DNA of 64,000 nt from Limnohabitans radicicola (GCF_014837235.1 NZ_JACYFT010000004.1:12883-76882); one strand, 5' to 3'. Shown: positions 16,543 to 25,902, numbered from the stretch's first letter. Translations and numbers: made by a program. The notes: generated from the letters alone by a model not told the origin.

Positions 16543-19500
16543 CAACCCCCTCCTCCACCAATGTCGTAGCTGTATGTCGGCGCAGCCGCTGCGAGCGAGG
16601 CAGAACTGGCAGCGGAGCTGGCAGCGCTTGCGGCGCTCGATGCTGCACCGGCCGCATTCGCAGCCGCTGCTGCGGCCGAGTTGGCTGCAGCCACTGCAGC
16701 GTCTGAGGCAGCGCTGATCGCGTCGAGCTTGCCCGAGATGGCTCCCAGCAATGTGTTGCTGGTGGCCACGCCGTCGGCCACGTTTTGCGTGGCTTGCGCC
16801 GTGTCCTGGGTGGGCGTGAAGAGCTTGTCCAGCGCGGCCACGGTCGGAGCCTGCTTGGCCAGTTCGTCCAGCGTCAGTTTCTGGTCGCCCATCAGCGCCG
16901 AGACGCTAGCGAACTTGTCCTGCAAATTGAGCAAGGCAGCAAATTGCTGCTGGCCGGTGGCTGTGTTGACATCCAGGCCTTCCAAAAGCGCGCGATAGTC
17001 GGCCCGGCTGGACAGTGCGTTGATCTGCTCGGCCGTGAACCCGGCGGCCACCAAGCCCTGTTCGACCGCCTTGGCGGTGATGCCACCCTGCTCGTTTTGG
17101 CTGTAGTAATTGCTGACGAAGCCGTTGGCTTTCTGGACCAGCGCATCAATGCCGCCGGTCAGGCCGATGATCGACTCGCGGGCATCGACGCTGGCGTGGG
17201 CAAAGTTGCCAAACCCCTCACCCAGGCTGTTGAGCGATTCGCTGACCGTTTGAATCAGTGTCAGGCGCTGCATCGTCTGGATCAGCGTCTCCCCAGCCTT
17301 TTGAAAGGGCAACAGGGCATCCTGGAAACGAGCGGTCAGCGCCACCTGGTACTGGCCCAGCGCGTCCAGGATGGCCTGCTTGTCCTTCTCGGCATCACCG
17401 GTGAGCTGTGTCGTGAAGCTGGAGGTGATCGTGGCCAGCTGCTGGGCAGGCATGCCCAGGGCGTCGGCGTAGGCCTTGGTCGATTCCAGAATGGCCAGCG
17501 CCCCGCTGTCCATGGCGGCCTGCAGGTCCGCAGTCATGGCCGCGTAGTCGGTGCCACTCTTGTCGCTGCGAAACCAGCCGCCGTCCTGCTTCCAGTTGGC
17601 GTACAGCTGGCCGGTGACGGCGCCGCCGCCGATGGTGCCGCTCACGCCCTTGCTGGTCGTTTCTTTGTCGCCCATGCCAAAAGCCGCGTTGAACACGCCG
17701 CCCAGAGCGCCACCCAGCACTGCGCCAAGAGGGCCAGCGATGGCCGCACCGATGGCGGTGCCGATCGCGCTGGATGCGGTGCCGCTCAGGCCACCCACGC
17801 TCTTGTCGCCTGCGATCAGGGAGCCCAGACCGATACCAGCGGCAGCCGTGCCCAAAATGCCAGCCGCACCGCCTGCAAGGGTGCCCAGGCCGCCGGAAAG
17901 GTTGCCGGACTGCAGGGCGATCATCCCCGCATCCATCGTCCCGGCCACACCCGCCTCGCCGAAGATGCCAGAAAACCCAGCCTTCAGGCCGCCACCCAGA
18001 AAGCCGGTTGCGCCACCGACCAGACTGGCCAGTGAGCCAGGGGTGGCCGCCGAAGCCGCGCCACTGGCACCCATGCTCACGGCGCCGAGAACGGCGCTCG
18101 ATGCGCCCTGCGCGATCGGCTGGATTATCGGGCGCAGGATCAGCGTATTGAAGAGGTTGGAGAGGGTGTCACGCAGATTCTGCCCGAAGCTTTTGCCCGC
18201 CTCAAAGCCACGCATCAGCGCGTCCGTCAGGCTGGTCTCAATGATCTTGGCGGTCTTCTCCCAGGCATCGGCGGCTTCTTTGGCCGCCTGCAGGTGGACG
18301 CCCTGCTCCTTGGCTTCGATCAGCTTGTTCAGGGCTGCCAGAGTATCCTGGTGCGCCACGGTTTCGCGGGTACACAGGCCCAGGTATTCCTCCTGCTGCA
18401 CGATCTGGCCCAGCGTGGCGGCTTCGTCCTTCAGGCGTGCGATCTCCAGCTGCAGCAGCTCGGCTTTCGTCTTCCCAATGGCGTCGTTTTCTTCGAGCTG
18501 CTTGCGCACCTTGTCTTCAATCGCCTGCACATTCTTTTGCAGCGCATCGGTGTTTTTCAGGTACTCCTTCCAGGCTTCCTCGCTGGCCTTGTGCAGGTCT
18601 TCCTGCACGGCCTTGGCCTGCTCGGCAGCGGTCAGCTGCGCCAGCAGCGCCTTGGTGTTATCGCTGGTGGCGTCCTTGAGGGTGATGGTGCCCTTTTCGA
18701 CCTGCTTGCTGATTTCGAGCTGCAGCTTCTGCGCCTCGGTGAGCTTCCCACCCACCTCCGTTTCCAGCTTGGCTGCGGCGATCTTTTCGTTGATGCTGGC
18801 CACCAAGTCGGCGTAGGCTTTGGCCTGCTTGTCAGCAGCCTCCTTGTTGTTGTTCATCACGTTCGTGAAGTCCAACTTCGGCTTGGCCACCTCCGAAGCC
18901 GTGCCCAGACCTTGAAGCTCCGCCATCCGTGTGCGAATGCTTTCGCCCAGAAGCTGCTTTTGCCAGGCCGACTCAATGTCGTCATGGGCTTTGACGGCCA
19001 CTTCTTTGGCTTTTTCCATGCCCGCCGCCATGGCCTCCATGGCGCCCTTGAAGTCGCCGTTTGCGGCCAAACTGAACGCCTTGCCCACGCCGGTGAACAA
19101 GGCGCCCATTTGTTCGAAGTCGGCTTTGGTCTCCAGGTACAAACGCTGGATCACGCGCCAAAGGGCCTCGACCACGTCGATCAGGTACGTCAAAGCGGTG
19201 ATGCCTGCACGCGTCCATTCGGCGATCGTGCCGTCCCTGGACAGCTCGCGAACCGCTTCGCGCAGGCCGCCGGTGCCGTTCATCACATCCAGAACGGCCT
19301 GACCCGCCTCGTTCAGGGCGGGCAGCATGCCCATGGCCAGCTCTTTTTTCCAGCCCTCGCCACTGGCTTTGAGTTTGACCAGGTTGTCGCTGAAGTTGTC
19401 GGCCATGGCCGCCTGCTCGGCTGTCACCTTGGCGTGCAGCTCGCCCACCTCGGCCAGATCTTTCAGGAACGGGATCAGCTTGGCGCCTTCTTTGCCGTAA

Positions 19501-20012
19501 AGCGCCATGGCCACTGCCGACTTGCCGGAGCCGTCGGCAAAGTTGTCCATGGCCTTGGCCACGGCTTGCATTTGCTCGTCCGGGCTCAAGGCCTTGAAGG
19601 TGGCGAAGTCAATGCCAATGGCTTCAAGGGCCTTGCCTGCGCCCTTGGTGTCCTCGGTGGCCCCTGCCATGTTCTTGGCCAACTTGTTCATGGCCGCGCT
19701 GATCGTCTCCATGCTGGTGTCGGAGGTCTTGCCAACTGCGCTCATGGCGCTCAGGGCTTCCACCGTGGCACCCGTCTGCGCCGCCAGGTCGTGCAGCTTG
19801 GCCGCTGCCTCGATCGAGCCGCGCACCATGCCGACAAAGGCATCCACTGAAGAAATGCCAGCGAAGGCCACGAAGGCGGTCTTGGCCAGGCCGACGGCCT
19901 GCTCGATCGACTTCATGCTGTCATTGACCACGCGCTTGGCCTGGTCCATGTCAGTCTGAAGGCGAGCGATGTTTGCCGCCATTTCAATCGTGAGAGTTGC
20001 AATCGTGCTCAT
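16542..20012 (-). CDS. Phage tail tape measure protein
   Basis: At 1156 residues this is the largest phage gene, as expected for the protein that sets tail length. The N-terminus (IEMAANIARLQTDMDQAKRVV, then LHDLAAQTGATVEALSAM) matches the usual tape-measure start. Long helices occupy about 370-620. A Gly/Ala-rich hydrophobic region follows at about 660-780, of the type that enters the host membrane. The C-terminus is an Ala/Ser low-complexity run before YSYDIGGGGG. It follows the two chaperone genes and precedes the hub gene, the canonical siphophage order. Confidence 0.95.
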   Translation of the reverse strand: MSTIATLTIEMAANIARLQTDMDQAKRVVNDSMKSIEQAVGLAKTAFVAFAGISSVDAFVGMVRGSIEAAAKLHDLAAQTGATVEALSAMSAVGKTSDTSMETISAAMNKLAKNMAGATEDTKGAGKALEAIGIDFATFKALSPDEQMQAVAKAMDNFADGSGKSAVAMALYGKEGAKLIPFLKDLAEVGELHAKVTAEQAAMADNFSDNLVKLKASGEGWKKELAMGMLPALNEAGQAVLDVMNGTGGLREAVRELSRDGTIAEWTRAGITALTYLIDVVEALWRVIQRLYLETKADFEQMGALFTGVGKAFSLAANGDFKGAMEAMAAGMEKAKEVAVKAHDDIESAWQKQLLGESIRTRMAELQGLGTASEVAKPKLDFTNVMNNNKEAADKQAKAYADLVASINEKIAAAKLETEVGGKLTEAQKLQLEISKQVEKGTITLKDATSDNTKALLAQLTAAEQAKAVQEDLHKASEEAWKEYLKNTDALQKNVQAIEDKVRKQLEENDAIGKTKAELLQLEIARLKDEAATLGQIVQQEEYLGLCTRETVAHQDTLAALNKLIEAKEQGVHLQAAKEAADAWEKTAKIIETSLTDALMRGFEAGKSFGQNLRDTLSNLFNTLILRPIIQPIAQGASSAVLGAVSMGASGAASAATPGSLASLVGGATGFLGGGLKAGFSGIFGEAGVAGTMDAGMIALQSGNLSGGLGTLAGGAAGILGTAAAGIGLGSLIAGDKSVGGLSGTASSAIGTAIGAAIAGPLGAVLGGALGGVFNAAFGMGDKETTSKGVSGTIGGGAVTGQLYANWKQDGGWFRSDKSGTDYAAMTADLQAAMDSGALAILESTKAYADALGMPAQQLATITSSFTTQLTGDAEKDKQAILDALGQYQVALTARFQDALLPFQKAGETLIQTMQRLTLIQTVSESLNSLGEGFGNFAHASVDARESIIGLTGGIDALVQKANGFVSNYYSQNEQGGITAKAVEQGLVAAGFTAEQINALSSRADYRALLEGLDVNTATGQQQFAALLNLQDKFASVSALMGDQKLTLDELAKQAPTVAALDKLFTPTQDTAQATQNVADGVATSNTLLGAISGKLDAISAASDAAVAAANSAAAAAANAAGAASSAASAASSAASSASLAAAAPTYSYDIGGGGG

Positions 20013-20024
20013 GTGTGTGCCGCT

Positions 20025-20375
20025 TTACTTCTGACTTGCGGCCTTCAGGGCCACCTGATCGAGCGCATGGATGCAATCCAGTTCCCAGGGGTTGAGCTCA
20101 ATGCCATTGAGCTGCTGGTAGGCCAGCAGGTCGGGCGCACCGATGGCACTGGGGCCCATGCCCGAGCGGCGCATGTGGTGCAGCTGCAAAAAGATGTCCC
20201 AGAGGAGCTCCAGGCCCGCTGGGATTGGCGGCAGGATCAACTCAGGCGGTGTTTCGCCGCAGGACTGGGCATAGGCCTGCAGGTGATCACGCTGGGTCAG
20301 CCCGTCCGGCAGGCGCCTGGACAGGTCAAATTGCGCTTGCGCGTGCGCGATCAGTTGCTCGCGAAGCGCCGCATA
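20025..20375 (-). CDS. Tail chaperone GT extension, probably made by -1 frameshift from the upstream gene
   Basis: This frame runs on from the upstream chaperone after a -1 slip. It has no usual start until a TTG at 20240, yet from 20375 downward it reads as normal protein (YAALREQLIAHAQAQFDL, then GLTQRDHLQAYAQSCGETPP, LELLWDIFLQLHH). In frame 0 the upstream gene ends about 25 bases later. The likely slip is on the TTTT run at 20375-20378 (CGT TTT, then TAT instead of ATG). In lambda-type tails G and G-T proteins made this way chaperone the tape measure. The frame and position are directly visible; the slip itself is inferred. Confidence 0.65.
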   Translation of the reverse strand, partial: YAALREQLIAHAQAQFDLSRRLPDGLTQRDHLQAYAQSCGETPPELILPPIPAGLELLWDIFLQLHHMRRSGMGPSAIGAPDLLAYQQLNGIELNPWELDCIHALDQVALKAASQK

Positions 20376-20755
20376 AAACGCTCTTTCTCATTGAGCGCGG
20401 TGTTGAGCTGATCGACCAGCCAGGAATATTCGTCGGCCTCGTACAAATCGCGCGCGGCCTCGGCGCTGAAGGGCACTTCCTGGCCCTTGTCATCGGTAAA
20501 ACCCGTCCAACCCAGGGTGAAGGCCACCAGGTTGTCGCGGGCCTGCAGCTCCTGCTCGGCCGGGTCGTCCAGCATGACCTTGCCGGTTTTTTGGAGCTGG
20601 TGCTGCAGGCGACGCTGGTTGGCCAGCAAGATGGCCTTGCGTTTGGGGTGCGTGGGGCCTGCGATCTCGAAGAAGACGCCGGTGGGGGCGCCGTTTTCGT
20701 CCTTGATCTCGACCTGGGCGCTCATGACGCTCTTGATGTTGCGAAGGTTGCTCAT
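20351..20755 (-). CDS. Phage tail assembly chaperone (G-like)
   Basis: The 134-residue protein lies between the tail tube gene and the tape measure, the conserved place of the G chaperone. It has a beta-rich N-terminus (SAQVEIKDENGAPTGVFFEI), a helical middle rich in Gln/Arg (KAILLANQRRLQHQLQK) and a C-terminal helix (NTALNEKERF). Its final codons overlap a -1 frame that continues for 116 residues (20025-20375). It would bind the tape measure and recruit tail-tube subunits. Confidence 0.8.
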   Translation of the reverse strand: MSNLRNIKSVMSAQVEIKDENGAPTGVFFEIAGPTHPKRKAILLANQRRLQHQLQKTGKVMLDDPAEQELQARDNLVAFTLGWTGFTDDKGQEVPFSAEAARDLYEADEYSWLVDQLNTALNEKERFMRRFASN

Positions 20756-20796
20756 TGGGATTTCCTTGGGTGGGAGGTGTTGGGGCTCGGGTGGGG

Positions 20797-22011
20797 TCAG
20801 ATGGCGGTGTCTTGCATCACCAGGGTGGTCTGCTCGCTGCTGGTGCCGGAGCCGCCAGCGGTGTTGAGCAGGGCCTGGTAGGGGAAGGTCTGCACGATGC
20901 CGCCAGTCCCGTCGCTCTTTTGCTGTCCGCCCAGCTTGATGCGGGGGATGGTCAGCGTCAGCACGTCGGCGCTGGCGGTGTTGTCGGTGGTGAGGGACAC
21001 GACCAGGCTGGTCTCTGTCTCGTTCACGAACAGGTCGCGCAGCGTGGCATCGGTGAAATAGGCCGTGAACTGGCCAGTGACGGTCACAGGGCCTGCAAAC
21101 AGGTTGGGCACGGTGTTGGCGCCCACCACCGGGTCGCCCGAGAAGGCTGGATCGATGTTGATCGACAGACCCGTCACCACGGTTTGCACCGCACCGTTGA
21201 CCAGCAGCACGCCATTGACTGCGGCCACGATGCCATTGCTTGTGACGGCCGTGGGGCTGGTGAAGTAGCGGGTGTTCGCTGTGGTGACGTTCTGGCCCAT
21301 GGTGTCAAAGGACACCTTGGCCATGCCGGTGGGCGGCAGATCGAGGGCCACCTTGTCAAATTTGATGCCGGTGTACACCTCGGACTGGCTGATGTCGTTG
21401 AACCAGTGCTCCATGGAGAAGCTGACATCCGTGTGGCCGCTGGTCGGGATGTAGGTCTTCTTGCCTTGCACGCCGATGGTGGCCGATGCGATCGGGCCTT
21501 CAGCCGTGAGCGTGGAGCCGTTCAATGTCATTACGGTGGCCACAGTGCCGGTCAGGCCAGTGATCAGCAGGTTCTTGTTCAGGTTGGCCGCGTTGAAAGT
21601 GCCAGCCGTGAGGCGCACCACGTCTCCCACCTTGAAGCCATCGGTCAGGTAGGAGCCCGAGCCGCGTGTCACTGTGTAGCTGTTGCCAGTACCGGTGGCA
21701 ATGGTGATGGCCAGGCCGGTGGCGCTGGCGCCAGCAGTGAATTCGCGCTTGAGGACAGCCGCGAAGATGTCGCTGTACGTTTTGGGCGACAGCTCGCCTT
21801 GCAATGAGCCCTGGATGCGGCGCACGCCATGACGGAAATCGGCCACCTGCATGTCTGGGCGAATCTCGCCCGACTGGTAGGTCTCTTTCGTCAGGTCAAT
21901 CGTCGATTGAGCCCGGCGCAGAAGTTGAGCGCCCGATGCGCTTGGGGCGGCGCCATAACTCAGCTCTCGCTTGATGGCCACCTGCTTGAAAATACCTGAT
22001 GCTTGAGGCAT
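20797..22011 (-). CDS. Phage major tail tube protein
   Basis: I chose the ATG at 22011 (404 residues) because it has GGAG nine bases upstream and because a terminator hairpin would otherwise fall inside the reading frame. The protein begins PQASGIFKQVAIKRELSYG and is beta-rich throughout, with an inserted Ig-like region at about 115-200 and a C-terminal TLTIPRIKLGGQQKSD typical of long siphophage tube proteins. It polymerises into the tail tube. It has its own upstream terminator, so it is probably expressed from its own promoter as an abundant protein. Confidence 0.85.
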   Translation of the reverse strand: MPQASGIFKQVAIKRELSYGAAPSASGAQLLRRAQSTIDLTKETYQSGEIRPDMQVADFRHGVRRIQGSLQGELSPKTYSDIFAAVLKREFTAGASATGLAITIATGTGNSYTVTRGSGSYLTDGFKVGDVVRLTAGTFNAANLNKNLLITGLTGTVATVMTLNGSTLTAEGPIASATIGVQGKKTYIPTSGHTDVSFSMEHWFNDISQSEVYTGIKFDKVALDLPPTGMAKVSFDTMGQNVTTANTRYFTSPTAVTSNGIVAAVNGVLLVNGAVQTVVTGLSINIDPAFSGDPVVGANTVPNLFAGPVTVTGQFTAYFTDATLRDLFVNETETSLVVSLTTDNTASADVLTLTIPRIKLGGQQKSDGTGGIVQTFPYQALLNTAGGSGTSSEQTTLVMQDTAI

Positions 22012-22021
22012 GTGTTTCTCC

Positions 22022-22049
22022 AAAAAAAATAGCCCGCTCAAGGCGGGCT
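22022..22049 (-). terminator. Rho-independent terminator before the tail tube gene
   Basis: On the minus strand a 7-bp perfect GC-rich stem (AGCCCGC with GCGGGCT, five-base loop) is followed at once by eight T residues. It lies after the 22077-22478 gene and just before the tail tube ribosome site. Confidence 0.9.
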
Positions 22050-22076
22050 GGGTTTGAACTGATCAGATGCCAGTAT

Positions 22077-22478
22077 TCAGGTTTCGTCGTGAATCAGCAT
22101 GTAATCCACCCCCTGCATGTACAGGCCGGCTTCATCGTCTCTTTCATCGGGACCGACGAGTTCGCGGGTGATGGCAATCACCTGGACGCCCGCGATCAGC
22201 CCACTCTTAAAAAGCAGAGCTTCCCGAATGGCTTCCTGAATTACTTTGACTTCGGCATAGGTGCGCGCCAGCACCGAGACCTGCACGCGGCTGCGCAGGA
22301 TCACGCCACCGGCCTGGGCGTTGATGGGTGCGATGTCCACGCTGCTGATCAGCTCGTATGAAACAGCGGGCATGGGGGTGTTTTGCGGGATCAGGCCTGG
22401 GTAAATCTTCGAACCCACCAGCGCTGTGAGCACCTCACTGCCGGTGAGCATGGCATAGACGACTTTTTCTGCCCTCAT
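22077..22478 (-). CDS. Tail completion protein (DUF3168, gp17-like)
   Basis: The 133-residue protein fits the DUF3168 family: AEKVVYAMLTGSEVLTALVGSKIYPGLIPQ, then PAVSYELIS and a C-terminal strand. Members cap or terminate the tail at the neck. Its start overlaps the upstream HK97 gp10-like stop (ATGA). The neighbours (connector, closure, gp10-like, then this, then tube) are in the standard siphophage order. Confidence 0.85.
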   Translation of the reverse strand: MRAEKVVYAMLTGSEVLTALVGSKIYPGLIPQNTPMPAVSYELISSVDIAPINAQAGGVILRSRVQVSVLARTYAEVKVIQEAIREALLFKSGLIAGVQVIAITRELVGPDERDDEAGLYMQGVDYMLIHDET

Positions 22479-22978
22479 TTGGTTACTCCATCCGCTTCAT
22501 CGGGCAACTTGTCCAGCTCCTTGTTCAGGCGTGAGCGCATGTAATCCTTGAAGGCTTCCATGGCCTGACTGCTTTCCTGAGCCGCAGCATCCACAGCGGG
22601 TCGCATGAACGGTTTCTTTCGGGAGCCGGGGTGGTGCACCAGCTCGCGCATGATCCCCGCGATGAACAAGCTCTTGCGGTTCTTCGGTTTGATCAGGTGC
22701 TTGGCAGTGCCAAACTCGACCATGTGAGCGTAATAAGCGGTCTTGTTGCCCGCCACCACGCGGGCGCTGATCTTGCCGTTTTTGCCTGCTTTCGTACTGA
22801 TGCGCAAGCTGCCCGCCAGTGCACCGCTCACGTTGTGAATGTGGCTCTTTGCCTGCTCAAGCACGACCTTCTGGCCAGCACGCAGAGCTCCGCGCAGGAT
22901 CTTTTTCTCGATATTTACGGGAAGCTGATCAAGCAATTTCTGCAAATCGGCCAAGCCGTCGATCTGTGTCTCCAGCAT
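22475..22978 (-). CDS. HK97 gp10-like neck/tail protein
   Basis: I chose the ATG at 22978 (167 residues), with GGAG eight bases upstream, rather than a GTG three codons earlier that would sit on that site. The sequence matches the HK97 gp10 pattern: GLADLQKLLDQLPVNIEKKILRGALRAG, then a VSGALAGSLRI strand, YYAHMVEFGTAKH, and PFMRPAVDAAAQES. These proteins act at the head-tail joint. It is coupled to the DUF3168 gene by a 4-base overlap. Confidence 0.88.
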   Translation of the reverse strand: MLETQIDGLADLQKLLDQLPVNIEKKILRGALRAGQKVVLEQAKSHIHNVSGALAGSLRISTKAGKNGKISARVVAGNKTAYYAHMVEFGTAKHLIKPKNRKSLFIAGIMRELVHHPGSRKKPFMRPAVDAAAQESSQAMEAFKDYMRSRLNKELDKLPDEADGVTK

Positions 22979-23002
22979 GTCGGTCACTCCTTCAACTGCA
23001 CT

Positions 23003-23347
23003 TCATTCGAGACCTTCCGATGCCAGCAAGGTGAGCAGGACATTGCTTTCATCGTCATTGAGGACGGCATGAATGTTGAAGATGCGCGCCTTGTACAGCG
23101 CCCGATAGGATGAAACCACCCGGGTATCGGTGAGGTTGGCTTGGTAGCGCACGGTGATCTGATGGGACACCTCGCTTGCGATGCGGTGCGCTCGTTTCTG
23201 CTCTCGCCCATCCACGGGTTGGATTGCAGCCCAGACTGTGGCCACGTCCAGCCAGGTTCGCGCAGGCCCCCCGTAGCTGTCCTGCAAGGTACTGGGGCGT
23301 TGGAATTTGATTTTTTTGGTCAATTGACCCGCATGGATCACCGTCAT
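23003..23347 (-). CDS. Phage head closure / head-tail adaptor protein
   Basis: This is a 114-residue beta-barrel protein of the SPP1 gp16 / HK97-type head-tail joining family (HAGQLTKKIKFQRPSTLQDSYGG, TVWAAIQPVDGREQKRAHRIAS, HQITVRYQANL, YKARIFNIHAVLN). It closes the connector and receives the tail. It overlaps the upstream connector gene by 4 bases. Confidence 0.88.
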   Translation of the reverse strand: MTVIHAGQLTKKIKFQRPSTLQDSYGGPARTWLDVATVWAAIQPVDGREQKRAHRIASEVSHQITVRYQANLTDTRVVSSYRALYKARIFNIHAVLNDDESNVLLTLLASEGLE

Positions 23348-23967
23348 ACCAAAACCACCTTGTATGGGTCAAGAAGTCCGTCGATAAAGGGCAAAGACTC
23401 GATGCGCCCCCGTGAGAGCGCGGCCACCTCTTCCCGATGTGCATACAGACTTCCTACGCGCAGCTTGATCCAGCTCTTGATGCCCTCGGGCACTGCATCT
23501 GCACTCCCATATCCGGCATCAAAGATCACGCTGACTGCCCCAATTTGGGGCAGAGATATCGGCCAGATCTGCCCAAACACCGGGGTGATGCGCGCGGGCT
23601 CGCAGGCGTTGTCGACGGTGTAGTTGGCTGCTGGCATGGTCTGCAAGAGGCCTGCCATGTCCAGATACTGGATCTCCACCACCGTGGCTACAGGCGACTT
23701 GGGCAGCAAAACGGCATGCCCAGGCAGCGTGAAGGTCTGCCCTGCGGGCACACCCATCAGGCTGGGCCCGGGAAAGCTGTCGAGCACCATCCGCCAGCGC
23801 GCGGTGACGAGTTGCCGGTTGGTCAGGGTCTCAGCCGCCTGGCGAGCCGCCGAGATCAGTACCTGTATCAGGCTGTCGTCGTCATCAAAATCCACCCGCA
23901 AGTGGAGCTTGGCCTCGGCAAGCGAGATGGGCTCCCCTGCGGGCGGAGTGATCAACTGCATGGGCAT
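23344..23967 (-). CDS. Phage head-tail connector protein (gp6-like)
   Basis: The 207-residue protein has the gp6-like start PISLAEAKLHLRVDFDDDDSLIQVLISAARQAAE, the defining segment of the family, and a C-terminal helix GIKSWIKLRVGSLYAHREEVA. It forms the ring under the portal after DNA packaging. GGAG is seven bases before the ATG. The gene is coupled to the closure gene. Confidence 0.92.
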   Translation of the reverse strand: MPMQLITPPAGEPISLAEAKLHLRVDFDDDDSLIQVLISAARQAAETLTNRQLVTARWRMVLDSFPGPSLMGVPAGQTFTLPGHAVLLPKSPVATVVEIQYLDMAGLLQTMPAANYTVDNACEPARITPVFGQIWPISLPQIGAVSVIFDAGYGSADAVPEGIKSWIKLRVGSLYAHREEVAALSRGRIESLPFIDGLLDPYKVVLV

Positions 23968-23988
23968 GTGATGGCTCCACCCTCAGGC

Positions 23989-24435
23989 TCAGACCACCTG
24001 CGCGACCGCGGCCTGGTTGCTGGCATCCCCCGGCGCGAAGCGGGGGTTGAAACCCAGCAATTGCGCCGAAGTGACGCTGGCGGCCACGGCTACCGTGAGC
24101 GACAGACGCACATAGGCGAAGCCGTTGGTGACATCCAGATCTTCGGGGCGCAGGTTGATCAGGGCCTGCTTGTTGTCACCCGTGGCCTTGACGATCTGGG
24201 TGATGGCTTTGCCCGTCACATCCTTGGCTCCTGTGCCACTGGCGTCGGTGGCCTGCTGGATCTTGGCGTCCAGCGTGGCACCCGTGCCAAGGGCCCCGCT
24301 TTGGACCAGCGCCAGCAGGTTGTGGTGGTTGCCCGCCGAGATCCAGCCGGTGGTGACAGTGCCCACAGCCTGGCTTGCGGGATCGATGGTGGCCAGAACC
24401 GAGAACAGTTCACTGCCTTTTGCATTGGGAAACAT
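23989..24435 (-). CDS. Phage head protein of unknown function (decoration-like)
   Basis: The 148-residue protein has a GGAG ribosome site and sits between the capsid and connector genes. The sequence is beta-rich with a modest Ala/Thr content (LFSVLATIDPASQAVGTVTTGWISAGNHHNLLALVQ, FAYVRLSLTVAVAAS). In related phages this slot holds a head decoration or completion protein. No named domain is recognised. Confidence 0.65.
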   Translation of the reverse strand: MFPNAKGSELFSVLATIDPASQAVGTVTTGWISAGNHHNLLALVQSGALGTGATLDAKIQQATDASGTGAKDVTGKAITQIVKATGDNKQALINLRPEDLDVTNGFAYVRLSLTVAVAASVTSAQLLGFNPRFAPGDASNQAAVAQVV

Positions 24436-24464
24436 CAGAGTTCTCCTTCAGAGTGCGGGGACGA

Positions 24465-25814
24465 TCAACGTGCGCCCAGTTGGACAAAGGGCGACATGGT
24501 CGTGCTGCCCTTGGCGGGGGAGATCGGCGCGGCGATCTTGGATTGGCCATCCATGCGGAACGTGGTGCGGAAAGCCGTGAGGTCCGCATCGAAGTACAGG
24601 TGCATGGAAGTGGCCGTTTGCATGCCACCGGCCTTGGTGATGGTCTGGTAGTACGACAGATCGGCCAGCAGCACATCACCCGCAGAAGAGAAGGTGTTGG
24701 CGTGTTGCGAGACGAAGACTGGGCGACCCAGCAGCATGCCGTAGGGCGAGACCTGAATGCCACCCGGGTTCATGCCCGTGGGCAGGTAGATCGGGTAGTT
24801 GCCCAGCGTCAGAGTGAAGAGCGCTGGCAGCACGTCGTTGTTGACGATCCAGACGGCCTTGCCAAACGAGCCCGGCGGCAGGCGCGAGATCATCTTGGCC
24901 AAGTTCTGCGCCAAAAGGGTCTGCGTGGTCTGGCCCGATTCTTTGGCCACCGTCACCGTGGTGGCGTTCGTCATGCAGCCCACTGGCAGGCCCGTGCCAG
25001 AGCCGAACAGGATCGACTCGTTGGTTTTCCAGCGAATGGAAGTGGCGATCTTGTCAGGCAGGTAGGTGGACAGCGCATTGGTGTCGTCCAGCAGCTCATC
25101 GGTCACCGGCACCAGGGCCATGAGCTTTTTGAGGCGCAGAGTCGACAGACCCAGGACAGGCTTGGTACCCACGGCCGATGCGGCTTCACCTTGCCAGTAA
25201 GCACGAATGCCGTTGGTGCCCCAAGGCGTGGTCTCGTCCTTGGGGAATGCCATGGTGTTGCCCGTGATCTCGACGTTGTCGGTCATCGGCAGCAGGGAAT
25301 CCTCACCCAACGAGAGCTGGAAGATTTCCTGAGCGAACTGCGGGGGCACAAGAAAGCCGCCATCCTGCGCCGAGCCTTCACTGCCAAACGAGGCAGGAGC
25401 CACGGCACTTCGACCGGAGCCAATCAGCAAGCGGTCATCGATCGCAGCACCGGGGTTTTGCGCCTGACGCACGGTCTTGAGGAAGTCACCCACGCTCTTG
25501 AAGCCATGCTTGGGGTCAGCTTCGAGGTTGTCGGTGACAGAAATCACCGTGGCCTTTTGGCCATGGGAAATGGTCGAATGCGCCGAGTGGGCTACGTTGG
25601 CCACATTGACCATGTGCGCTTCTTCAGCGATCAGGGCAGCCTCGCGGTCAATGGCAGCCGATGCCGCCTCGATCTTGGCCTTGAGCGCGTTGAAGGCGGC
25701 CAGCTCTTCATCGGTCATGTCGCGCTCCTCAGCGGCGGCGATATCGGTCAGGGCACGGGCGTCCTTGACCAAGGTGGCTTTGCGAGCTTGAAGCTCGCGC
25801 AATTGTTTACTCAT
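24465..25814 (-). CDS. HK97-fold major capsid protein
   Basis: From the ATG at 25814 (GGAG nine bases upstream) the product is 449 residues. An N-terminal coiled-coil delta domain of about 100 residues (RELQARKATLVKDARALTD...AIDREAALI) is followed by the capsid core with the typical QDGGFLVPPQFAQEI start, the E-loop region, FPKDETTPW, and the C-terminal FDADLTAFRTTFRMDG. The delta domain acts as built-in scaffold and would be removed by the S49 protease (26836-27777). A toxin-antitoxin pair separates the two genes, which is unusual. Confidence 0.96.
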   Translation of the reverse strand: MSKQLRELQARKATLVKDARALTDIAAAEERDMTDEELAAFNALKAKIEAASAAIDREAALIAEEAHMVNVANVAHSAHSTISHGQKATVISVTDNLEADPKHGFKSVGDFLKTVRQAQNPGAAIDDRLLIGSGRSAVAPASFGSEGSAQDGGFLVPPQFAQEIFQLSLGEDSLLPMTDNVEITGNTMAFPKDETTPWGTNGIRAYWQGEAASAVGTKPVLGLSTLRLKKLMALVPVTDELLDDTNALSTYLPDKIATSIRWKTNESILFGSGTGLPVGCMTNATTVTVAKESGQTTQTLLAQNLAKMISRLPPGSFGKAVWIVNNDVLPALFTLTLGNYPIYLPTGMNPGGIQVSPYGMLLGRPVFVSQHANTFSSAGDVLLADLSYYQTITKAGGMQTATSMHLYFDADLTAFRTTFRMDGQSKIAAPISPAKGSTTMSPFVQLGAR

Positions 25815-25833
25815 TGGTGTTGCTCCAGAAATG

Positions 25834-25866
25834 AAAAAACCGCCTAGGCAGCAAGCACAGGGCGGT
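25834..25866 (-). terminator. Hairpin with T-run between toxin gene and capsid gene
   Basis: On the minus strand ACCGCC and GGCGGT pair around a 16-base loop and lead into six T residues. It lies just ahead of the capsid ribosome site. It could end the toxin-antitoxin transcript, leaving the capsid to another promoter, or attenuate read-through. Confidence 0.7.
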
Positions 25867-25902
25867 GGTTTGAGGCGCGACCAACGGGTCGCAGACGTGA
25901 AA

